A stretch of DNA of 64,000 bases from Sialis fuliginosa (taxonomy: Eukaryota > Arthropoda > Insecta > Megaloptera > Sialidae): contig OY540811.1 in assembly GCA_961205875.1 (NCBI GenBank), forward strand, positions 15,555,248 to 15,619,247, written 5' to 3'. The notes under the pieces are model-generated. The model did not search any database. It was not told the origin of the DNA and saw nothing but the letters and a program-made list of their open reading frames with translations. This document shows, one piece after another, positions 23,117 through 33,953 of this stretch. Position 1 is the first letter of the stretch, and the number at the start of each line of letters is the position of its first letter. A program made the position numbers and the translations under genes.

Positions 23117-24348
23117 TTCGAATTATTACGGAATTATTATAGAAAACGGATAAAAAGAGTATTTTTTTCTGTAGTTAGTCCATCGACTTTTACAAAAGGA
23201 TTCTCTAAATATGGACCAAGACGCTTAATAATACTAAAAACGTGTACTTACTGAATTGTATGGTATGTAACATTTGTACTAGACAATTAAATATTTTGTA
23301 TTTGTTTGATGCATTTAAGAGATATTTATGAAAGTACGTAAGTACATACACCATGTAAATAACATTTCTACGTCGAATTAATCAACGACATACGTAATCT
23401 CAAATTCCGATTAAGAATTTCATTGAAACACAGCAGTTATTACGAGACGTCAGTGTACACAAAACTAGTTGTGAAGCGACAGCCTTCTGTTCGTATATGT
23501 ATATGTATACAGAGTACAGAGTTGTTGCAGCATTTCCATGTTTAAAGCGTGCAAATTGACGTTCTCGGGGTGTAAATTAAATTGAACGAAACATGATTTC
23601 ATCACTTCCGTTTTAATCAAATCATACTGTGAGCGATTCCGTAATCTTTAGGGAATTTGTCGGACTAACGCAGCGATTCTAAAAAATATTTTGTCCACGT
23701 ATCTATTTCATACTATTCAATCTATTTTTCAATTGGTTTCAATTCCGATTTAATTTTAAATCATAATAAACTCTTGTAAGGATTTCGCGATGATATTTAA
23801 GTGATTATTAGCTTCCGGGTTACAATCGATATCTTGAAAATTTCCACTGCAATGTTTGACGAAATATTGGCCGAAACATTAATTTAAACAATATCAGTGT
23901 AATATGAATATTATTCAAACAAATGGAACATCGAGAAGGGTGATCAGAGCAGATGATAGTTACGAAAGTCGGAAATCATATACCCCCCCACCTTTAAACG
24001 ATACCTGCTCATAGACGTCTCCAAACCACTAATCAATTTTGATGGATTTAAATATATAAATTTTTACAACAATATAAATATATTTTTAAAATAAATATTA
24101 ATAAATAATAGCATCGAATTTTTTATTCATCGTTTCATTTCAAAACAACTTTGAAAAGCAAAAAAATAAATTTAAATTTCGAAGCTGAGCCAATTTTGGG
24201 GAAAAAATTAGCTCCGCACTCTAGATCCGACTCCAATGCTCTGGATTCATGTAGTACTTAATACAACGGTGTTGCGTACCTATGAATATTCTATATTCTT
24301 GCGATGCGAAATTACGCGTATGCAGAGGTAGATAAAATAAATTTTTGT
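23117..24348. other. Unassigned DNA with a less A+T-rich island
   Basis: The interval at about 23390-23680 has mixed base composition, including GAGACGTCAGTGTACAC and GTTCTCGGGGTGTAAATT, and no repeat partner in the window. It could be conserved non-coding DNA. There is no ORF of note. Confidence 0.35.
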
Positions 24349-24868
24349 TTAACCCTGCAGTACTGACGCTTTCTTGTGGGACACCAATACAGACGCCGGA
24401 TCTCTCAGGGCTTCATGGAATTATCTATTATAATAAATTTACAATTTTATTATTAACAGGGTATTAATATTAAACTATTGTTTTTATATATTTATTAACC
24501 AATTAAATTAGTTTTATGCAATTATAAAGGTAAATAATAAAATAATATATAAAAAAACTAACTGCTGTTTATTATAAAGTTTGTACACTAATTGAAAAAA
24601 TAAAATATCAATAACAAATAAGGTTCAATTGAAGATATATCTGTCGAAATAATTAACACACACAATCTGAGCATGCTCTAGGAATAAACATTTAGAACAA
24701 TTTTTGCAATATGACAGCAAATGACAGCTGCAAGCGATAAGCATACACTAAACATAATTCAAGGAAGGTATTTAATTAGTTACGGTGTACCCCTCCCCCC
24801 TTTCTATACAAAGTTAATCATAAATCTCCCGAGGCCTGAGAGACCGTGCGTCAATACTGGAGGGTTAA
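24349..24868. mobile_element. piggyBac-type non-autonomous element, 512 bp, TTAA-flanked
   Basis: The left end, TTAA then CCCTGCAGTACTGACGC (24353-24369), mirrors the right end, whose inverse is CCCTCCAGTATTGACGC, followed by TTAA. The TIR matches at 15 of 17 positions, and further shared segments follow (CGGATCTCTCAGG on the left versus CGGTCTCTCAGG on the right, inverse). TTAA targets with CCC-starting termini are the mark of piggyBac elements (family knowledge). There is no transposase frame. Confidence 0.75.
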
Positions 24869-25954
24869 AATGAAAATTTTTCTACTCACAATCAGTTCTA
24901 CATACATATTATTACATCGATCGGAATTATATGGTTTTAAAAATACATAATATATTATCACTAATAACTTTGTAAACATTCAACAAGTCAAAATGCAATG
25001 ATTTGACTCTAATTTTTCATAACTCATTTATTTTCAGATAAGAACTCGACGAAAATTCAAATAAATTGAATAATTTGAGATAAAACATTTATTTAAAAAC
25101 ACGCTGGAACATCACTTTGTGAAATACTTATTAATTATTTACACGTAAAAATACAAACGTTATAATTTTCTGGGTTTGTCAACTTATTTTATCATACAAT
25201 AACATACGTGACTTGGGGTTATCCGAGAATATGAAAATATAAATTATATAAAACATGGCAGTCTTTTTTTTTATAATTTGTTAGTTAAATTATTTCTATA
25301 TTTGAAAAATATTTTCAGATAAAGAATTAAGCATTAATGTTAATAACATCCCAACTTTTTCATTTAATAATGTACCGATGTCACTCTTTAATAGGTATAA
25401 TAATAATATATACTTTTCGTTTAATAAATATTACGAATAACAAATCTAATATGAATTCACCCTATAGGTAAATTATTTAAATGTATCGAAATTTCTGAGA
25501 TGATGTTTATAATGAAAATATTTATATGTATGAAAATCTGACTGGATAACAGATTTTTTTAGTCTTTTATTGTTTAACCGTGGAGTTTCATAAAAAAATA
25601 ATATCTAAAAACATGCTCTGAAAAAATTATCTAACCTTTGCTGAAAACCGCATTAAAATCGGTTCAGTAGTTTTCGAAATTACCAATAACATGTAGAAAA
25701 TTATAACTTTGTTTCATAGAGGTAGAGATTTATTAAATTCGATGTTGCTAGTGACTTTTATGATGGTGTAGAAATAATGGAGAATTAATGTAGTCTTTAT
25801 TTTTGATCTCATAAATGTGGGAATCAATATATGAAAGTATGTGTATATATATGTAGATATTTATTGATGCTGTTTAGAATGTTTTGTTAAGTCCGTTTAT
25901 CATATTAATAAAAAAATGAATTAAACATTGTATAGACTCAAGGTATATAAAGAG
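24869..25954. other. A+T-rich DNA, no gene seen
   Basis: At about 25640-25685 there is a GCATTAAAATCGGTTCAGTA segment, typical of decayed insect retroposons or SINE-like repeats. No boundaries can be set. Confidence 0.4.
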
Positions 25955-26339
25955 AAGGTAAGTTCATCAGCTCCTTGGCCATTCAGCGTTGGTGCGGGAA
26001 TTGACGTCACCACGAAGACATTCAAAAGTTATAAATGTTTAATAAAATATCAATTGCAAAAAATTCCTTTATTTATTCTTGTTTTCGTGTTTTAAAGAAT
26101 TTAAGAATTTTTTTTTTAAGAATAGTAAAAAAATACGTTTTCCGAATAGACCAAATTGTCTGTGACAGTTTTTTTTATGATATTGTAATATTGAATTTGT
26201 ATTTCTGTGATTGTACGTGTTGTTAAAATATCAAAAAATACGAAAATAAATAAGAATAAATAAAGATATATTCTATTATACATTTAACGTCAAATCTCGC
26301 GCCAATGCTGATTGGTCAAGGACCTGATGAGCGTACCTT
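25955..26339. mobile_element. Long-TIR element, about 385 bp
   Basis: The left arm (about 25955-26010) contains TTCATCAGCTCCTTGG, CATTCAGCGTTGGTGCGGG and TTGACGT. The right arm (about 26288-26339) is the inverse, with CTCATCAGGTCCTTG, ATCAGCATTGGCGCGAG and TTTGACGT. The arms are about 52 bp at roughly 80% identity. The interior is A+T-rich. A 63-codon frame inside (26035-26226) has no known motif. The superfamily is not assigned. Confidence 0.65.
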
Positions 26340-29300
26340 GTTTTTATATTACCTTAGTAAAGACTTTATGAAAAATGAAAAACCCTCATTATTATTTAAT
26401 CTAAGAAAATGTACAAAAAACATCTTATATATTTTCAAAAAGTTACTAAAAACAGCTATTATAATTGCATCGATATTAAAATATTTTATACACAAAATTG
26501 AAACAATTTCAACAAACTTTTCAAATCAGAACTAACATCAACATTTTTTACAAAGTATGAAAATGTCAACATTTTATAGGAAAAACTTTATTAATATAAT
26601 TTATAGTTCAATGATTGTTAAACCATCATTATTTTGGTGTAAACTGCAATAAAAACTCTTGTTATTCTATAAAGTGAGTGGTACAGATTGTTAATTATAA
26701 TTCACGCATTGTTATACAAACCACATAGACAATGAATCGATTCTAGTCGATAAATAGATTTCAGTTGACTAGACATTAATATATACAAATATTGTTACAC
26801 GTTATGCAGATTGTAATAGAGAAATAAACAAATACAATCTACGTACACATTATATTCATTTCTATAGGTATTTCACTAATTGTAACAATAATATAGGTAT
26901 ATAATTGAAACTAAGTACTGCATATTGATGGTTTTGGGTCATAATATTATATTTAGTCATCAGTACCTTGACCCTTTTGTAAATATATTACCATACTTCT
27001 GAAACTTCGTGAGTGGCTTCTTTTTGACGAGTCTAACAACTTTTTTATTTGCGAAAATTCTTCAAAATGGGACATTTTCGAACGTGCAGCCGCGGATTTT
27101 TCCAGGTGGCGGATTGTAAAAAAACTGCCTAAGAACTGCTTAAGATATTTAATAATCCTACAAATTTCAGGTAGTTAGTAAAACTATAAGAATCTCGACA
27201 ATTTTTTTTTTTTAATTTTCTCACCATATTATTTTAGTTACAATCCATTGGTCATTTTGTCCAACAAATATCTTGGACCGTTTTTCTAGTCCGCAGCCCG
27301 AAAAATTCCGCAGTTGCATTGGTGTTTTATTACCGTGCGAAAAATGTATCAAACACATCATGATACTTCAAGGGAACTGTCATATAGGTTTCACACTTCA
27401 TTTGAAAGTGCTTGTTAGTTAAATTTAGTTATTGTCTTTATTACTGTTTATAATATTGAACATACATACATATTTCTAAAACTAACTTAACAAAATTTTA
27501 TACATAAAACAATTGAAGAAAGTATTAAAATATCTTTTATTTACTCGTATGTGTAGATATACATTAATCAGAAAATTTTAAATCTTTATTTTTAATAAAA
27601 AATTTTTAAAATTTGCACAAAATTATTTATCTACTAAACACAATAAAAAGTATTAAAAAAGAAAAATGTAACATAATTAATTTCGTTTGATGAAAAAAGA
27701 ACAATGCAAATAAAATTATAAATAATAATTATAATTTTTATTTACTGAAATGATCGTAATAAAATATGAAACAAAACAAATTACATCATACAAAAGAAAA
27801 ACTGAGTAAATACTTGACAGTTTCGAGAATCCTTAAGCATTTTCGTCAACAACGTGGAATTGTTTGTTTCAGGATTTTAAAATTAATCCGATTATTGGTC
27901 GACTATCCTGCTAAACAATTTCAAAGGCAGAAAGTTAATTAATTTTTGTACTCAATTAACACTATTTTTAGTATATATTCAACATTTATTTATTTGTTCA
28001 TTTTTATTAAGAATTTTTAAAAAGTTAAGATTTAAAACCAATTTCATCATATTTTTTTAATTATAAATAAAATAACTAGAATCGAACTTTCAGATACAAA
28101 ACTATTAAATTGGATTTTTACCAAAAAATAGATGTTTATTTAAGTTTTCCCATTTTTTCTGATTCAGAACAGGATTATTTAATAAAACTAGTTATATTAG
28201 CATGTTTCAATTCAACTACACACTGCAATGACTTGAAAATGTTTATAATAACTAAATTAGAAGCTAAAAAGAAATTGAAGTATGAAATTTAATCTCTTGT
28301 CAACCACGAAATTAAATAATTAACTATACGCGGTCCAGAAATTTTATTGAAATATCTGAATAAAAGTTACTAACAATAAGAAAAATAATGAAATATTAAA
28401 ATATTATTTGATTAATTTTTATTGTAAAAATTTTTAAAATAAAAACTCTTCTGCATAATATAAAAACGATATTTTGTCCTTTTAAATTTTTTCTAGAACA
28501 TAAAATAAATCTCAGTTTTTTTATTATCTATACTTACTTTATTTTCAGTGTAAAATGTATCTTGCATTTATTTATGAATGAGGCTTAATATTTTGAATTA
28601 TTTGAGGTAATCAAGTTAACTTTTTCTTATTAGTACAGTAATCCCTAAATTTGCGCGTATTCACTTTTACGCGGTTTAAAAAGTTTATAAATAAGGGTGG
28701 ACTTAAAAAAACTCGTAAATGGAAGGATTACTGTACATCAATTAACATAACGCAAACTTGTGCAATGCTTCTTGTGTTCTGGGTTCAAGCCCTAATATTT
28801 TAATTGATATAGTGACCAAAATAATTGTAGCAGCATGTACCCAACAATCGCTTTAAAATCCGTCACAGAATCCTTCTTTTGTTTATAGAATTTCACAATA
28901 TATCGAGAATATAAAAACAAAATAATAATACAAAGAAACACAACTAAATTAATAAAACGATTTTTATTCTAAAACAAATCTCCACGATTGAAACATCTTG
29001 GCAAAGAAAAATGCTATATATTAATCTACAAATAAAGTATGCATGGTAGTATATCAGAGTTACAGCAAAAATTGGAAAACATAACCCAGTAATACAAAAA
29101 ACAAATGAGGAACAAACAATACGAGTGTGTGAGTGTGTACGTGTTCCATTTAGAGAAAACGGGAAAAAGCGAAGAAGAGAACGACATACAAACAAACAAA
29201 CAAACAAAATGAATATTTAATACTGCATTTTGCAGTTGCTGCAGTGTCGCAGTACCTAATTCACAATCACATCAATTTCCAAATTTTCGCTTTGATCAAA

Positions 29301-29697
29301 TAACTTGTCATATTTGTGACACCTTCGTACATACAATTTATATTTATATATATATATTATCTTCTGTTGGTTTTTAAAGTACCTACTCTGAATAAATTCA
29401 CGTATTAAATATAAAAAAAATGGTTACCTTTTTGTACCCCATCCCCCTTAAAAATGCCAAAAACTAAAAAAATTCTTATAACTCAGCTCTATTAATTGTG
29501 ACATGAACTGTGACAGACGGACGGACACAGTGTTGATTCTATAAGTGTTTATTTTTTTTCTTTCGATACGGAACTCTAAAATCACAAAAAAGCAGCCACC
29601 GTCCGCGAACCACATGTTCAAAACGCAGATCAATACCTTAATACCATCAATGAATCCACCAAATTCAATATTATGTCTGAAGTTTAGAACCCTTGAT
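26340..29697. other. Mostly A+T-rich DNA with isolated old repeat traces
   Basis: About 27000-27340 is less A+T-rich and contains roughly inverted CCGCGGATTTTTCC and CGAAAAATTCCGCAG segments. About 28633-28740 starts CAGTAATCC and ends GGATTACTG and may be a decayed TIR pair of about 105 bp. About 29440-29600 includes GACAGACGGACGGACACAG and ATACGGAACTCTAAAA, a composition typical of decayed insect repeats. Open frames here (for example 28944-29207 and 29448-29708, both minus) have no recognisable domains. Confidence 0.4.
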
Positions 29698-30179
29698 GCA
29701 GACTTCAATCAAATTATTTGACATTTTTCATACCAAAAAAAACATATTTTATCTTATTTATTACCTTATATGTTGTGCATTATAAGATCGAAACCGAGAT
29801 ATTTATGTAGGCAGTAAGAATATACAGGATGTTCGCCAGAATCGAGTGATCATTGCTTACTTTGTTATTATTGGAGTTAGAAGATCGTTTAAATGGGCAA
29901 AGTACCAGTATTTTTTCCAGGATGAATAATAACGGTCTCAAAAAAAAACAAATGAATGTCAAATTTCAGAAATATATTAAAAAATAACATTTTTTAAATG
30001 GAATTCCCTGTATATTATTATTGTATTTAATAATAATAAAAGTCTTATACGTGTGTGGTGGTAAAATAGTGTGTTATGCAAATTTAATTAAATAAAACAA
30101 ATGATTAAAATTTCAAAACAATAATTTTAGGCACTTTTGCCATTTTTTCTAAGATTTTTAACGTTTTTGAATGTTATTG
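29698..30179 (+). repeat. Duplicated block, copy B (482 bp)
   Basis: This is the near-identical partner of 22648-23116, with a small insertion near 29882 (GATCGTTTAAATGGGCAAAG) not present in copy A. The identical part starts 127 bp outside the foldback terminus at 29825, so the duplication unit and the foldback overlap only partly. Confidence 0.85.
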
Positions 30180-30648
30180 ATAAAGAAAAATATTATTATT
30201 ATATTTAATTATATTTTTTTATCAATAATACTCAAAAACGTTAAAAATCTGCCAAAAAGCATAGATATATACTTGAAATTATTGTTTTAAAAATTTGAAT
30301 CAGTTGTTTATATTTTATTGTATATGCATAGCACATAAGGTATTTCTCGAAATTTTCTATTAATTCTATACTTGTTATAATTTGTTTTTTATCCATTTTA
30401 CTACCATACATGTATAATGTATACACTTTTATAAAGAGAACATTCTCAGTTATAAAATCCATTAATAATATACAGGTTATTCCATTTAAAAAAAATTATA
30501 TTTCAATATATCTCTGAAATTCATTCAATTGTTTTTTTGAGACCGCCATTATTTATTCCTGATACTGATACTTTGCCGATTTAACCGACCTTCTAGCTCC
30601 AATAATAACAAAGATAACAATTTTCATTCGATTCTGGCGAACACTCTG
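29825..30648. mobile_element. Foldback element, about 824 bp, with long inverted arms
   Basis: The left arm (29825-about 30179) starts CAGGATGTTCGCCAGAATCG. The right arm (about 30222-30648) reads, inverted, CAGAGTGTTCGCCAGAATCG and stays alignable through TTTGTTATTATTGGAGCTAG, GGCGGTCTCAAAAAA and GGCAGATTTTTAACG to the centre near 30200. Both ends are flanked by TA. Each arm also contains a shorter unit, TACAGG...GGAAT(A/T)CCTGTA (about 29823-30012 and 30471-30650), so the palindrome may consist of two inverted MITE copies plus arms. No transposase was found. Confidence 0.75.
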
Positions 30649-30650
30649 TA

Positions 30651-32089
30651 TACATTATAAATGTGTCATTTTAATCACTAAAAATATCATGAAATGAATT
30701 CTGATAAAAAACTACTTCACTTCTGTGAATAATATCCATTAATAAACAAAACTATATTCACATAAAAACTAATCATAATCAATTGAAAAATGGATGCATT
30801 TAATCAATGCTATTGATTACGTGCTCTTTAAACCTTCCACAACGGCGCCCATGTGACGCCGACGCATTTAACCGTATAACAGATTATCGAATTATATAGC
30901 GATTTATCTGTTTGTCTTCTTAATTAGTACAAATTATTAATGCTCATCCAATTAATATACAATATATCGTTGATTATGGTCAGTGTAATAGATGGGACAG
31001 TTTTTATCATTATACATTTTTCAGTGTCTTTTTATGCGAGTGTATATTTTTATCATTTCCGAGAATTTATATTTTGTGATGATATATTTGTTTAAACTCA
31101 GTTTATTAAAGCTAATGTAATAAGGATTCGTGATTAAATAAAATAAACAAAATACGAAATCGTAATTATTATTGATGTACTATACTCGTATGTATTTTTT
31201 GTATATGTATTTGTTATTATTTTTTTATATTATAGTACGTTTATTTTTGCGTTTTGAATAAATGTTATAAAATATTTTTGTATTATGTCAATACTAAAAA
31301 ATAAAGAGAGTTAAAACTTCAGCCAATGCTTGAATACTAAAAAGTTCTTATATTTTAAATCAAGGCTTTAAAAATAAAAATAATATGATTTAGTGAAACT
31401 TCTATTTGTTGTCTTTTTCAACAGAATATTAAATTATACAACGTTACTTGTCAAATAGTTGTTTTTTATTTAATCCACAACCCAAATGCATTTGACAGTA
31501 ACATTTTCTTGCACGATTGGAAAACATTTGAAATTCTTCACATTTTTTACGTATATTCCGATTTTCATACAATCTTATAAAGATTCTGTATCAAAGCTCC
31601 TTGTTTTTCTTTGTTTTACTAAGGATTCTGATCTTAATTACTTCAAACAACATGTTACAAAATATTTAAGTAGATATAGAAGATACATTTTGGAGGAAAA
31701 GATTAAATTGAAGCATTGAATGAAATAATGTACCTTGTGCCAAAATTTTTATTAATACTATAATTAGTTTACTATTTATAGTCATTATTGTCATCCTTGC
31801 ACAATTAACTAATTATTATGAATAACCTTAATATTTCAGTTAGGTATATTTATCGATACAAAATATGTGCAGCATTGTGCACATTATCAAAACCACTGGT
31901 CTAGTTGACACCAAAATCAACAGTTCTTGAGTCCTTGGTGACATTTTGCAAACTAAATTTTGATCAGTGCATTTATACAGAAGTTATCGTGAACGACAGA
32001 TACACATCCGCCATTCGGAAAACAACTTTTATTGACATTTTAAAAATATCTGGTTATCTGGATTCAGGTTAATGAAAAATACTGACATC
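30651..32089. other. Unassigned DNA with a homeodomain-site-rich patch
   Basis: About 30780-30970 has mixed composition, with a GGCGCCCATGTGACGCCGAC core and several TAAT/ATTGATTA-type motifs around it. It is not repeated elsewhere in the window. About 31890-32080 has the look of a decayed repeat. The 77-codon frame at 31486-31719 is unsupported. Confidence 0.35.
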
Positions 32090-32600
32090 GCCGAGCCGAA
32101 TCCCCGTGACCTAGAACCATGAAATTTTAGGGGTATAAAGAAAGGATTTTTCAAAATTCAACCCTTACGGAGGCTAAAGGGAGTGTAAAAGTTCGTATGG
32201 AAAATTTTTTTTGGTATGATTTACTTGAAACTTAAAATAAATACTCTACATTACAAATAATGAAACATATATTTCAGTATTTCCTAAAATTCAACCACAA
32301 AGATGTTGCAACGGGGTGGAAAAGTTTATAAGAGAAATTTTTGTTTGTTTATATTTACTTGAATGAAACTTGGCACAAGTACTCTACAAGACTAATAGCA
32401 TTTTCGAAATTTCAACCTTAAGGGGGGTGGGTGTTAAATTTTTAAAATTTTTATATATTTATCTAATAAATAATACATGGTCAAAATAATATTCAATAAA
32501 AATAAAAATTTCAGCATTCACCCCTAATAGCGTGGGAAGGGAGCAGGGTAATTTTTTTGAATTTTTAATTAAAATCCGAGATATTTACGATTATGTTAGG
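32090..32600 (-). repeat. Inverted relative of the 3.85-4.49 kb repeat block
   Basis: On the minus strand this reads CACTCCCTTTAGCCTCCGTAAGGGTTGAATTTTG and then ACCCCTAAAATTTCATGG, in the same order as 4380-4485. Further units, with ACCCCTAATAG... inverse and TTCAACCTTAAGGGGGGTGG inverse, match 3960-4170. It lacks the Transib-like termini, so the repeat exists independently of that element. Confidence 0.65.
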
Positions 32601-32835
32601 TAATGAATAAAAATAACAAATAAAAAATAATTTAATATTTCATCCCCTGTAACGTAAAGATAATTAGTTTCATTCGATCCGGTGGGTAAAATACTTCGGT
32701 GGAGGGGGTTTTAGGGCGAAAAACAACCCCCTATTTTGCATAGGAGCCGAGATATTTACGATTTTGTATAATGAATAAAAAACAAAACAAAAATAATTTT
32801 ATGTTTCATACCCTGTCTTAAAATAATATTATTTG
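32560..32835 (+). repeat. Tandem duplication, unit about 170 bp
   Basis: CCGAGATATTTACGATT occurs at about 32577 and 32747. Each is followed by AATGAATAAAAA..., a run of ACAAA/AATAA and TTTCAT(C/A)CCCTGT. The intervening part includes GGTGGAGGGGGTTTTAGGGC. Two copies are visible. Confidence 0.6.
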
Positions 32836-33548
32836 TGCCGTCGAAATACAAAAATATACAACGCGGACGAGTTACTGATAAAAAATATTCTGAACTATAG
32901 ATTAACAAGTTAACATACGTCAGTATGACTATACCAATATTTTTAAATATGAATTAAAAAATGCATTAATCAAAATGCAAATACGCTAGGTACGTAGGTA
33001 TATAAAAAGTTAAAAAAGTGATTTGGATATTTTTACCTTGGGAATATTTAATGAGATTACTTTTTAATATTCCTTCCACTCATTTTCTTTTTGCCGAAAT
33101 TCGTCATAACGTAGCATTACACAAACGCGAGACACTAATGTACATAGTTTACAAAGGGTATATCTTCTTGACGTCTACCATTTAACATAAAGTATTATTT
33201 TGTGATTGTTTTGTAGAAATACTTTTACTAATTTTAAAATTATTATTAGACTAATTACAAGCGGGACAAGGGGTTAGATAGGGTTACGGAGTAAGACAAT
33301 ATAGGTTTGTATATCAAATATCGCTAAAATTTTCTTGCTATATTTACTAATTAAAATAACTAATTATTATTGTTATATAGTCGTAGTTGTTTTATTTTAG
33401 TGTTTCCTACAAATATGGATTGGACTATTTTTTTATTCATAAACTGTACTATTTCTTAAATATTTTAACTAATAACGCCGGTCGTGAAAGCCTTAAGACA
33501 ACTATTTCTTAAAAAGTTTATAATAACATACTGAAAATCGTATAAGTA
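32836..33548. other. A+T-rich spacer, no gene seen
   Basis: There is no ORF and no repeat pair that I can support. Composition is ordinary for the window. Confidence 0.5.
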
Positions 33549-33953
33549 CTTATAATCAGGGCTTCGAATCGGAACTGAACCGAAAACCGGAAAAACCGTT
33601 ATTTTTGCCGGAACGAAAACCGGAACAGAACCGAAATAAAAATATCGGTTTTTACGGTTCAGTACATGTTAAAATACGTGCGTTAACATGATCTTATTTC
33701 CCACATCAATTGTCGTTCGGATTATCATACAAGTACCATAAAATATTTTAAATTATGGTAGACAAATTCTTTTTAATACAAATAGTTTTTTTGCTTTAAT
33801 TAACCACTCGGAGCTGAACCGAAAACCGAAAAACCGGAAAAACCGTTATCTTTTGCGGAACGAAAACCGGAACCGAACCGAAATATATTTTTTTACTGAA
33901 CCGGAACGAAAACCGAAACGAAAAAAATAACGGTTCGAAGCCCTGCTTATAAT
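33549..33953. mobile_element. hAT-type MITE with perfect 8-bp target duplication
   Basis: The element 33557-33945 (389 bp) begins CAGGGCTTCGAA and ends TTCGAAGCCCTG, an exact 12-bp TIR. It is flanked by the perfect duplication CTTATAAT (33549-33556 and 33946-33953). An 8-bp duplication and CAGGG termini are hallmarks of hAT transposons (family knowledge). The interior is made of variants of CCGGAACGAAAACCG and AACCGAACCGAAA on one strand, giving a purine-rich, strand-biased sequence. There is no transposase. The intact duplication suggests a fairly recent insertion. Confidence 0.85.

Noticed and set aside
28633..28740. CAGTAATCC...GGATTACTG pair as a MITE
   Set aside because: The terminal match is only about 9 bp, and the internal parts do not pair well. 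Left as a possible decayed Tigger-type relic.
28765..28800. GGTTCAAGCCC as a tRNA B box
   Set aside because: No A box or cloverleaf could be drawn around it.
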